From the NCBI RefSeq assembly GCF_030295385.1, contig NZ_AP027079.1, forward strand, positions 682,001 through 746,000: a stretch of 64,000 nucleotides of DNA, read 5' to 3'. Positions 38,269-45,701 of this stretch are shown here, piece after piece. Both the position numbers and the translations under genes were made by a program. The stretch is from Geothrix oryzae. Its GTDB lineage: Bacteria; Acidobacteriota; Holophagae; Holophagales; Holophagaceae. Position 1 is the stretch's first letter, and every line of letters begins with the position of its first letter. Under the pieces are notes generated by a model, which worked only from the letters and a program-made list of their open reading frames with translations, had not been told where the DNA came from and searched no databases.

Positions 38269-39948
38269 CTACCTTCCTTCTTCGAGAAGCCAGGACCGCA
38301 CCAGCGAGGCCATGGTTTCCGGATCTTCGTGGGAGCCCTCCTGGAGCCGCTTCCGGATGAGCTCGCGGCGCCGGGCCTCGGGAGCGCTGAAGGCCGCGTC
38401 GGCATTCAGTTCGGCCTCGATCTCGGCCTCGATCTCCGACATGGACTTCACCTGCACGGGCTTGCGGGGGGAGCTGCTGCCGCCCGTGGCACCTTCGCCC
38501 TCGGCGCTGGCGACCCGCAGGGGGGTGGGCCGGTTGATGGCCGCGGACATGCGCTTGAGCATGGGCAGGATGATCATGAAGAACACCGCCAGGCCGAGCA
38601 CGGCGTAGATGATGCTGGGGGCGAACTGGCGGACCAGGTCGACCCAGAACTGCTTCTTCGCCTCGGCCTCTTCCTTGGGATTCACCTGCAGGGTGGCGAA
38701 GGCCATGTTCTCCACGGTGAGCTCGTCGCCACGCTTGGGCTGGATGCCCACGGCGGCGGCCACCTGGTCGCGGATCTTCTTGAGCTCGTCCGCGGACCGC
38801 GGCGTCTGCTTGAGCACGGGCTCGCCCTTGGGATCCTTCTCCCAGGTGCCGAGGTGATCCACGATCACGGCCAGGGTCACGCGCTTCACGGAACCTGTGG
38901 CCCGCTCGGTGGCGGACACGGTCTTGGTGATCTCGTAGTTGGTGGTGGTCTCCTTCTTCTCGGAGCTCTCCACCACGCCGGCTGTGGCGGTGGCATTGGC
39001 CGGTGCCACATTGCTGGCGGTCCCGGGGACGCCGGCGCCGGAATCACGCTTCTGGACCTTCTCGTCCTTCTGCTGGACGCTGCGTTCCACCTGGCCCTGG
39101 GGGTCGAATTTCTCCTCGTTGATCTTCACCTTGTCGAAGTCCAGATCCACATGGGCGGTGGCGCGCACCTTGCCGATGCCCACCACGGGTTCGAGCATGT
39201 CGGTGACCCGGCGGACGAGGTGGTCCTCCTCCTCGCGGGCGACCTTCTTCTGGGCATCGCTGGCGCCCACCATGGGATCGCGGCCCGTGCGGGAGAGGAT
39301 GCGGCTGTACTGGTCAATGATCACGACCTGTTCGGGCTTGAGGCCCTCCACGCTGGCCGCCACGAGGTTCACGATGGCCTGGGTGTTCTCGTCGGGAAGC
39401 ATGCGGGCGCCGCGCAGCTTGAGCAGCACGCTGGCCTTGGCGTCCTCCTTGTCGGTCAGGAAGGGGCTGTCGTTGGAAGGGGTGATGTGGACGGTGGCCT
39501 CGGAGACCTGCTGGAGGCTCATGATCGTCTTGGCCAGCTGGGCCTCCATGGCCCGCCGGTGGATCACCTTCTGGGAGAAATCCGTGGTGCCGAGGCCCGC
39601 GTTCTCGAGCTTCTCGAAGCCCAGCTTGTCGCCCGACAGCAGACCGTCGCCGGCGAACTTCAGGCGCAGGGAGCCGACCTTGCTTTCCGGCACGAGGATG
39701 GTCCGCTGGTCCGAGCTGAGCTCGTAGGGGACCTGCATCTTGTCCAGCTGGGCCACGATGGAGCTGGCCTCCTGGGGCGAGATGTTGGCCGCCAGGATGC
39801 TCTTGGATTCCTGGCCCGCCCAGATCCCCAGGCCGCCGAGGGCCATGAGCACTGTCAGGGAAATGGCGGCCACCATGACGCGCTGGGTGGCGCTCATGCC
39901 CTTGAAGGCGCTGGTCAGTTGTTCCGCGAGGTTCGTTTCCCCGGCCAT
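38269..39948 (-). CDS. fliF: Flagellar MS-ring protein FliF
   Basis: A 559-residue inner-membrane ring protein on which the basal body is built. First helix at residues 22-46; ring-building motifs with LEKTIMSLQ-like AQLAKTIMSLQQVSEATVHI; a beta-collar region with a Glu/Lys/Gln-rich stretch (about 300-345); second helix near 437-458; and a cytoplasmic C-terminus ending MASLVRSWLLEEGR, the FliG-binding part. Confidence 0.97.
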   Translation of the reverse strand: MAGETNLAEQLTSAFKGMSATQRVMVAAISLTVLMALGGLGIWAGQESKSILAANISPQEASSIVAQLDKMQVPYELSSDQRTILVPESKVGSLRLKFAGDGLLSGDKLGFEKLENAGLGTTDFSQKVIHRRAMEAQLAKTIMSLQQVSEATVHITPSNDSPFLTDKEDAKASVLLKLRGARMLPDENTQAIVNLVAASVEGLKPEQVVIIDQYSRILSRTGRDPMVGASDAQKKVAREEEDHLVRRVTDMLEPVVGIGKVRATAHVDLDFDKVKINEEKFDPQGQVERSVQQKDEKVQKRDSGAGVPGTASNVAPANATATAGVVESSEKKETTTNYEITKTVSATERATGSVKRVTLAVIVDHLGTWEKDPKGEPVLKQTPRSADELKKIRDQVAAAVGIQPKRGDELTVENMAFATLQVNPKEEAEAKKQFWVDLVRQFAPSIIYAVLGLAVFFMIILPMLKRMSAAINRPTPLRVASAEGEGATGGSSSPRKPVQVKSMSEIEAEIEAELNADAAFSAPEARRRELIRKRLQEGSHEDPETMASLVRSWLLEEGR

Positions 39949-39998
39949 AGGCGTTCCTCAGTCAGGGGATGAGGCCGCGCCGGAAAGCTCGGCCAGCG

Positions 39999-40316
39999 CT
40001 ACATCTGCATGCGCATGACCTCGCGGTAGGCGTCGATCAGCTTGGATCGCACGGCCATCATCATCTGGAAGCTTAAATCGGCCTTCTGGACTGCCAGCAT
40101 GGCCGTGTGCATGTCTGCACTCTCCCCTGTCATCAAGTTCCGTGCCTCACCTTCGGCCTGGGCCGAAACCTGGTTCACCTCCTGCATGGCCTGCTTGAGG
40201 AGGTCGCCGAAGTTCAGGTCCCCTTCCGTTCCGCCCACGCCGCCCTGGCCGGGCTTCGCGGTTCCGGACACGGGGCTGAGGGGGGACAGTGGGGGGAGGT
40301 TCTGGAGTGGGTCCAT
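39999..40316 (-). CDS. fliE: Flagellar hook-basal body protein FliE
   Basis: A 105-residue junction protein linking the MS ring to the rod. The Pro/Gly-rich N-terminus leads into the FliE core: FGDLLKQAMQEVNQVSAQAE, then SADMHTAMLAVQKADLSFQMMMAVRSKLIDAYREVMRMQM at the C-terminus, which is highly typical. Located between flgC and fliF as usual. Confidence 0.93.
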   Translation of the reverse strand: MDPLQNLPPLSPLSPVSGTAKPGQGGVGGTEGDLNFGDLLKQAMQEVNQVSAQAEGEARNLMTGESADMHTAMLAVQKADLSFQMMMAVRSKLIDAYREVMRMQM

Positions 40317-40393
40317 GGGGTCGGCTCAGAGAGGTAAGGCCATTCACACGATCGGTCGGGGGCTGGAAAGGGGCAAGTCGAAAATCCGACAGG

Positions 40394-40813
40394 CTACTGC
40401 ACGCGGAGGATCTCCAGGGCGGAGGTGGCCATGGTCTTGGCGGCGCGGACCACGGCGATGTTGGCCTCGTAGGCCCGGCTGGCCTCGGTGAGGTTCACCA
40501 TCTCCTCCACGGGATTGACATTGGGGTAGCTCACCACGCCATCGGCGTCGGCATCCGGGTGTCCGGGCTCCAGACGGGTTAGGAAGGGCTCCTGGCTGGT
40601 CTGGATGGAGGCGACCTTCACGCCGGCCGCCGCCAGGGCGCCGGAGAAGCCGAGGTTCTCGGACTGGAAGACCGCGTCCTTGCGGCGGTAGGGTCCGCCT
40701 TCCTTCGTGCGGGTGGTCTCGCTGTTGGCGATGTTCGAGGCGATGAGCTGCACCCGGAGCCGCTGGGCGGCCATGCCGGTGCTGGCGATGTCGAGGATCT
40801 GGGGGATGCTCAT
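40394..40813 (-). CDS. flgC: Flagellar basal-body rod protein FlgC
   Basis: A 139-residue proximal rod subunit. The N-terminal rod motif is IASTGMAAQRLRVQLIASNIANSETTRT; the middle has GVVSYPNVNPVEEMVNLTEASRAYEANI, and it ends in the C-terminal rod heptads. It overlaps the stop of flgB by one base, indicating coupling. Confidence 0.95.
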   Translation of the reverse strand: MSIPQILDIASTGMAAQRLRVQLIASNIANSETTRTKEGGPYRRKDAVFQSENLGFSGALAAAGVKVASIQTSQEPFLTRLEPGHPDADADGVVSYPNVNPVEEMVNLTEASRAYEANIAVVRAAKTMATSALEILRVQ

Positions 40814-41232
40814 CAGTGCGCGCTCGCTTCTCGGATGAGGGAGTAGAGCTTCCGAAGCTCGACCTGCATGAAGGTGGAGGCGCTCTGGTAGGTGGTCTGG
40901 GTGCGGGAAAGCAGCATGTTCTCCCGGTCCAGGCTCACATCGTTGCCATCGTTGCGCTCAGAACTGGGCCGCAGGGGATCGGTGCTGGGCGGCAGGGACT
41001 CGCTCCCGCTGCCCTGAAGGTGCATGGGGTGGGTGGTTTTCATGGCGTTGGGCGAAGATTGCCCATCGAGAGCCGCCTTCATGGCGCCCTCGAAGCTGAA
41101 ATCGCGGGTCCGGTACCCGGGGGTATCCAGGTTCGCCAGGTTGGAGGCGATGAGCGTCTGGCGCTTGGAAGCCAGCGTCAGGCCTCGATCCATGGTCTGG
41201 ATCATGCCGTTGCCGCTGATGAGATCGAACAT
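40813..41232 (-). CDS. flgB: Flagellar basal-body rod protein FlgB
   Basis: A 139-residue proximal rod subunit, first gene of the twelve-gene operon. The N-terminal rod motif reads LTLASKRQTLIASNLANLDTPGYRTRDF, and the C-terminal LSRTQTTYQSASTFMQVELRKLYSLIREA is typical. The ribosome site is weak (GGGTG). A -24/-12 promoter lies about 50 bp upstream. Confidence 0.94.
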   Translation of the reverse strand: MFDLISGNGMIQTMDRGLTLASKRQTLIASNLANLDTPGYRTRDFSFEGAMKAALDGQSSPNAMKTTHPMHLQGSGSESLPPSTDPLRPSSERNDGNDVSLDRENMLLSRTQTTYQSASTFMQVELRKLYSLIREASAH

Positions 41233-41282
41233 GGAGCACCCTGCAGAATGGGCCGGGCGGACCCGGCTTCTGGGGAGGAGGA

Positions 41283-41298
41283 TGCAGACCCCGTGCCG
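41283..41298 (-). promoter_or_regulatory. Sigma-54 (-24/-12) promoter of the flgB operon
   Basis: On the minus strand: CGGCACG, four bases, CTGCA. The invariant GG (-24) and GC (-12) are at the required 12-base distance and 13 of the ten-plus consensus contacts of TGGCACG-N4-TTGCA are kept except the first T and one T of TTGC. It would start transcription about 40 bases before flgB. Confidence 0.72.
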
Positions 41299-41383
41299 GA
41301 ACCTTTCCGGGCGCCTCCCTGGGGATGGGCTTGCGCCGCACCTCGGCACCTTTGCTACACTTACCGCTCACCTCGAGGCCCCC

Positions 41384-41719
41384 ATGATCATGAATACGCG
41401 CAAGCACAACGATGTGCTGATCCTCTACCCCGAAGGCAAGATCACCCTGGGTGATGGCGACCAGGAGCTGGGGGAGGCGGTTCGCACCTCCCTGACGAAC
41501 GGCGCCCGCAAGATCGTGATCAACTTCAGCAAAGTGAGCTACCTGGACTCTTCAGGCGTGGGCGAGCTGGTGGGCTGCTTCACCTCCATCAAGGGCAAGG
41601 GCGGTGAGCTGCGCATCTGCGGCATGAGCTCCAAGATCTTCAGCCTCATCAAGATGACCAGCCTGCACTCGGTCTTTGAAGTGAAGGACACCGAGGACGA
41701 AGCCCTGGCCGGATTCTGA
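41384..41719 (+). CDS. STAS-domain anti-sigma factor antagonist-like protein
   Basis: A 111-residue single STAS domain of the SpoIIAA/RsbV type. The phosphorylation site is in YLDSSGVGEL (Ser57, with Asp55 before it). Such proteins bind or release a partner-switching kinase/anti-sigma factor depending on phosphorylation; no such kinase gene is beside it. GAGG lies four bases before the ATG; a second ATG two codons on is possible. Four bases separate it from the BamA-like gene, so the two are probably co-transcribed. Confidence 0.9.
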   Translation: MIMNTRKHNDVLILYPEGKITLGDGDQELGEAVRTSLTNGARKIVINFSKVSYLDSSGVGELVGCFTSIKGKGGELRICGMSSKIFSLIKMTSLHSVFEVKDTEDEALAGF

Positions 41720-41723
41720 GCCG

Positions 41724-44700
41724 GTGCGCGTCCGCGCCGCCCTGGGTTGCAGCCTCCTGATCCTGGCGCCAGCCGCGGGTCAGGAGGCTGCAGTGTCGTC
41801 TCCCGTGACCTCCATCCGGATCGAAGGCGGCGACGAGGACGATCGCCGATTCGCCCGGGCGGCCCTCGGACTGCAGCCGGGCCAGGTGGTGGATCCGGCG
41901 GCCTTTCAGCGGGCCCTGGCGGCGGTGCGCCTGGCGGATCGCTACCGCGCCGTGGAGGGAAGCCTGGGGGCCGGCGGAGAGGTTCTCCTGCGCCTCGATC
42001 CCCTGGTCCCGGTGGCCGAGTGGCGCTGGGAGGGCGATCCGCTTCCGGCCGACCTGCGGAAGACCCTTCCGGCGGATCTGCGAAAGGGCCAGCGCCTGGG
42101 CGCCCAGCGGCTGGAGGCCCTGGAACGGGACTCCGAGCAGCGGCTGCGGGAGGCGGGATATCGCCGCGCCAAAGTCAGCACCGTGGTGGAGGCGGGGGGG
42201 CGGAAGCTCCGGCTGATCCTGAGCCTCGGGGCGCCCCGGGTCATCCAGGAGGTGCGCCTCGAAGGCGACCCCACACCCTATGCGCGCGAGGCCCTGCTGA
42301 AGATCGCGGGAATCGTGCCGGGGCGGACCCACTGGACCCCCGCCGTGCAGCGGGAGGCCCAGCGCCGTCTGCGCCAGCGGCTGGTGAAGGACAAGCGGCT
42401 GGAAGGCTCGGTCCGTCTGCTGCCGGTGGAAAACGAAGACGGCGTGATGATCCTGGAGATCAAGCCCGGGCCCAAGGTCGCGCTGAAGGCGAAGGGGCTC
42501 AGCCTCCTGGGGCCCTTGTGGGGCGGCCGGCCCCGGTTGTCGGAATTCGTGCCCATGGCCCGCGCTGAACGCTACTCGCCGAGCCTGCTGGACGAAGGTG
42601 CCGGAAGGATCACGGGCTACTACCGCGACCAGGGCCACCCCGAGGCCCAGGTGACCTATGTCCGCGAGGTCACGGCCGGGACGCCGGAGCGCCCCGAGGC
42701 GGTGGTCATCACCTACACCGTGGTTCCCGGGCCCCGCAAGGTTCTCGGCCGGGTCACCTTCGAAGGGAACCGCGAACTCTCCGATGACGAGCTGCAGGCC
42801 GCCGTCCGTCTGCCGAAGCGCTTCCTGCTTCTGCCCCCGCACGCCAAGACCGAGGCCATGAAGGCCCTGGAGGATCGCCTCACCGCCCACTACCTTCAGC
42901 GCGGCTTCCCGGAAGTGCGGGTGCGGCGGCGCGTGGAAGTCGGCAAGGACGGCTCCGTGGATGTGCGCCTCATCATTCGCGAGGGGCAGCGCCGCTTCCT
43001 CGATGCGCTGGTGCTGGAACTCCCGGCCGATCCCGCCTTCCCCCGGGATCAGCTGGCCAAGAGCCTGCTGCTGGCGTTGTCGGATCAGCCCGTTCCGGTG
43101 CGCGGCACGACGGACTACCGCTCCGACCGCCGGCATCTCCAGGGCTTCGAGGGGCATCTGGAAGGGACCGCCGGCGGAGCGCGTCTGACCTTCAAGCCCG
43201 CGCTGCCCTTGGTGCGGAACGACCTGGCCCTGGTGGTCTCCGACCTCCGCCGCCGCCTCGCTTCGGCCGGGGCCGCCAACCCCCAGGTGCGGCTGGCTTT
43301 CGAGGATGACGAGACCCAGCCGGTGGTGCGGGTGCAGGTGCCGGCCCAGCCTCTGGATCGCGTCCGCCGCCTGGTCGTCCAGGGCGCCGACCGCACGCGC
43401 GCGGAGGCCGTGCTCCGCGAAACGGAGCTGGCTCCCGGCAGTCCGCTGGATCCCGCGAGACTCGATCAGGGCCAGATCCAGCTGGGCGGCCTGGGCGCGT
43501 TCCAGCGCGTGGACCTGCTCACCTTGAAGGATCTGCCCGATCAGGAACAGGAGCCTTGGCAGCGCGGGGACCTGGCCGTGCGCCTGCAGGAGCGCAGCCC
43601 CTGGGTGTTCTCGGAATCCTTCGGCTACGACAAGACCCAGGGCTACCACTTCGGCCTGAACGCGCAGCGGCTGAATGTGGGCGGCATGGGACGAACCCTG
43701 GATGCCGGCCTGCGGGCCGGCGATCAGACCCTCGACAGCCCCTTCCTGCGGCGGGCCTTCCCCACGGGCGAGATCAAGCGGTCCGTGGACAGCTACAGCC
43801 TCGGCTACACCGATCCCTGGTTCCTGCCCGGCTCCCTGGATGCGCTGCTGGCGCCGAAGACGCGGTTCCGGGTCGAAGGCGCCTACATCGAGGAGGCGCG
43901 GGCCGCCTTCTTCGCGCGCCGCCGGCGCTTCACGCCGAGCCTGGAGTGGAAGATCAGCCCGGTGCAGGTGGTTCAGCTGGGCTACCGCTTCGAGCGGGTG
44001 GAGGTGGCCGCCAACACCGACAGCGACGGGCATCCGCTCTACCGCAAGGAGGACCTCGTCCTCATCGCGCGGACGCCCGACCGGAGCATCATCTCCGCCC
44101 CCTATCTCCAGGTGGCGGTGGACCGCCGGGATCGGCCCTACGACCCCACCCAGGGCACCTTCTTCCTCGGCAAGCTGGAACTGGCCAACCAGGCCTTCGG
44201 CACCTCCACCAACAGCAGCTTCGTGAAGCTGGACCTGCGGCACCAGTGGAACTGGCCCGTGGGCTTCCATGCGGAAAACGGGGTGGTCATGGCCAGCGCC
44301 CGCCTGGGGCTCGCGCGCCCCACGGCCCAGTCCGCCAAGGACCTCCCCCTGTCCGAGCGCTTCTTCGGGGGTGGCTCCTTCACCGTCCGCGGCGTGGAAC
44401 CGGACATGCTGGGCGACATCCAGCGGACAGATTCGCTGGGCCACGAGCTGGCCCAGCCCATCCCGCTGGGCGGCCAGGCCCTGGTGGTCATGAACCTCGA
44501 GTACCGCTTCCCCCTCTTCGGCATGCAGAGCGTGTGGGCGGAGGTCTTCGTGGACAGCGGCCAGGTCTACCGCAGCCTGGCCACCGAAACCGATCCGACC
44601 GACCCCCAAAAGAGCATCCGCCCGTCCTTCCCGGCCCTCCGCACCACGCTGGGCGCAGGCCTGATCCTGAAGCTGGGCTTTCCCCTCAAGCTCGAGTACG

Positions 44701-44798
44701 CCGCCGACTGGAAGCGCATCCTGGGCCGCCCCCGGACTCAGAACGAGCGGGACACCCAGTTGAAGAGCCTGCTGATCTCGGCGGGATTCCAGTTCTGA
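41724..44798 (+). CDS. BamA/TamA-family outer-membrane assembly protein
   Basis: A 1024-residue outer-membrane protein. A signal peptide ends near PAAGQ. Several POTRA-type domains occupy about residues 25-560 (for example IRIEGGDEDDRRFARAALGLQPG, VRLEGDPTPYAREALLKIAG, VTFEGNRELSDDELQAAV, LVVQGADRTRAEAVLRE). The Omp85 barrel follows (SESFGYDKTQGYHFGL; AVDRRDRPYDPTQGTFF; LPLSERFFGGGSFTVRG with the VRGF-like loop; LGAGLILKLGFPLKLEYAADW), ending in Phe. It is about 200 residues longer than BamA, mainly extra POTRA sequence. The start is GTG. Whether it is the essential BamA or a TamA-like paralogue is unclear. Confidence 0.9.
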   Translation: MRVRAALGCSLLILAPAAGQEAAVSSPVTSIRIEGGDEDDRRFARAALGLQPGQVVDPAAFQRALAAVRLADRYRAVEGSLGAGGEVLLRLDPLVPVAEWRWEGDPLPADLRKTLPADLRKGQRLGAQRLEALERDSEQRLREAGYRRAKVSTVVEAGGRKLRLILSLGAPRVIQEVRLEGDPTPYAREALLKIAGIVPGRTHWTPAVQREAQRRLRQRLVKDKRLEGSVRLLPVENEDGVMILEIKPGPKVALKAKGLSLLGPLWGGRPRLSEFVPMARAERYSPSLLDEGAGRITGYYRDQGHPEAQVTYVREVTAGTPERPEAVVITYTVVPGPRKVLGRVTFEGNRELSDDELQAAVRLPKRFLLLPPHAKTEAMKALEDRLTAHYLQRGFPEVRVRRRVEVGKDGSVDVRLIIREGQRRFLDALVLELPADPAFPRDQLAKSLLLALSDQPVPVRGTTDYRSDRRHLQGFEGHLEGTAGGARLTFKPALPLVRNDLALVVSDLRRRLASAGAANPQVRLAFEDDETQPVVRVQVPAQPLDRVRRLVVQGADRTRAEAVLRETELAPGSPLDPARLDQGQIQLGGLGAFQRVDLLTLKDLPDQEQEPWQRGDLAVRLQERSPWVFSESFGYDKTQGYHFGLNAQRLNVGGMGRTLDAGLRAGDQTLDSPFLRRAFPTGEIKRSVDSYSLGYTDPWFLPGSLDALLAPKTRFRVEGAYIEEARAAFFARRRRFTPSLEWKISPVQVVQLGYRFERVEVAANTDSDGHPLYRKEDLVLIARTPDRSIISAPYLQVAVDRRDRPYDPTQGTFFLGKLELANQAFGTSTNSSFVKLDLRHQWNWPVGFHAENGVVMASARLGLARPTAQSAKDLPLSERFFGGGSFTVRGVEPDMLGDIQRTDSLGHELAQPIPLGGQALVVMNLEYRFPLFGMQSVWAEVFVDSGQVYRSLATETDPTDPQKSIRPSFPALRTTLGAGLILKLGFPLKLEYAADWKRILGRPRTQNERDTQLKSLLISAGFQF

Positions 44799-44811
44799 TC
44801 AAAACGGGACG

Positions 44812-44862
44812 CAGAAAAGGCCGCTTGGGAGCGGCCTAACTGGCTGGCGCGGGCGGTCTCGA
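44812..44862 (-). repeat. Partial duplicate of tRNA-Val 3' end plus terminator
   Basis: Resembles 45071-45121: both begin with the same 13 bases, carry an AGGCCGC...GCGGCCT hairpin and end with the same 18 bases, which are the acceptor and T-arm of tRNA-Val with an encoded CCA. Here the T-loop continues into unrelated sequence, so it is a tRNA fragment and not a working gene. Confidence 0.8.
44818..44837 (-). terminator. Hairpin with T-tract (minus strand)
   Basis: Eight-base stem AGGCCGCT / AGCGGCCT with a four-base loop, followed on the minus strand by TTTTCTG. It may end read-through from the tRNA side and also lies 19 bases after the BamA-like stop on the other strand. Confidence 0.6.
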
Positions 44863-45070
44863 CCATCCGACCGAAGCGGAGCGAAGGGAGGATAGGACGG
44901 AATCTGCGTAGCGGATTGCCGCCCGAAGGGCGAGGGGCGGAGCCCCGAGTCAGCACGCGCGCGGCTGGCCCCGCGGCTGATCGTCTTCGGCGCTCCGCGG
45001 GAGCGCCTCCGCCGGTCGCTACCAGGCCACCGCTGCTTCTCGGCGCTTCGAAACCGCCCGGTTTGAGATA

Positions 45071-45173
<103 letters not shown>

Positions 45174-45186
45174 AGCGCGAAGCTCC

Positions 45187-45214
45187 ATTCTAGCGGAACC
45201 GGGGCGGCTGTCGA
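45187..45214 (-). promoter_or_regulatory. Promoter of tRNA-Val
   Basis: On the minus strand TCGACA, 16 bases, TAGAAT: five of six at both boxes. The -10 box ends 13 bases before the mature tRNA 5' end, so the leader would be very short. Confidence 0.7.
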
Positions 45215-45241
45215 GCCTCCAGGTCATGGGGGTGGGGTTCG

Positions 45242-45382
45242 TCAGGAGTTCCAATACCAGAGCAGCAGGGCGGCCAGGGTGCCCGCGGCCACCAGGAGCC
45301 AATCCCCGGCGTAGGGGTGCTCCACCGGGAAGAAGCGCAGGGGCAGATGGGTGTGCGGGTGGTGGTGGGCATGGGTGGTCAT
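45242..45382 (-). CDS. Very small His-rich single-span membrane protein
   Basis: A 46-residue protein with GGAGGT four bases before the ATG. The N-terminus has six His in the first 12 residues, a short Pro/aromatic stretch follows, then one membrane helix (about 28-43) containing DWLLVAAGTLAALLLW. It resembles the next upstream small protein (45472-45588) in its DWLL-x2-AG-x-L core. Both probably sit in the inner membrane with the His-rich end exposed. Function unknown. Confidence 0.6.
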   Translation of the reverse strand: MTTHAHHHPHTHLPLRFFPVEHPYAGDWLLVAAGTLAALLLWYWNS

Positions 45383-45471
45383 GGCGACCTCCAATCCGGG
45401 GGACCACGGTCCACCCCAAACATGGGTCGCAGACGGGCCCGGCGCCAACGCTCCACCGACCTCGGCGGTGG

Positions 45472-45588
45472 TTAATGGTGCGTGGCGGGCCAGAAGAGCC
45501 AGGCGAACAGGGCCCCGGCGAGGATCAACAGCCAATCCAGCCCCGGGGATGGCAGGAAGTCGTGGCGACGGAGGAAATGGGCAGCCAT
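45472..45588 (-). CDS. Very small single-span membrane protein, paralogue of the neighbour
   Basis: A 38-residue protein with GGAGG five bases before the ATG. A basic/His N-terminus (HFLRRHD), Pro-rich turn, then a membrane helix (about 17-33) with DWLLILAGALFAWLFW and a terminal His-His. It shares core and order with the 46-residue protein downstream, so the two look like a tandem duplication. It follows glmS on the same strand after 113 bases. Function unknown. Confidence 0.55.
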   Translation of the reverse strand: MAAHFLRRHDFLPSPGLDWLLILAGALFAWLFWPATHH

Positions 45589-45701
45589 GGCAGCCTCCAC
45601 TCCAGGGGATGCCCGTCTAGGCGAAACGGCGGCGATCCAGGTCCAACATGGGGCGGGAGTCGAGGGGCCGCCGTGACTTTCCTGGAACATCCGGGGCGCG
45701 G

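Noticed and set aside
41342-41361. Second -24/-12 promoter before the STAS gene (GGCACC...GCTAC)
   Set aside because: GG and GC are only nine bases apart, where sigma-54 needs twelve.
41649-44609. A 986-codon open frame on the minus strand opposite the BamA-like gene
   Set aside because: Antisense shadow produced by GC-rich third positions; composition is Gly/Ala/His/Gln-rich with no domain, and the plus-strand frame is a clear Omp85 protein with signal peptide.
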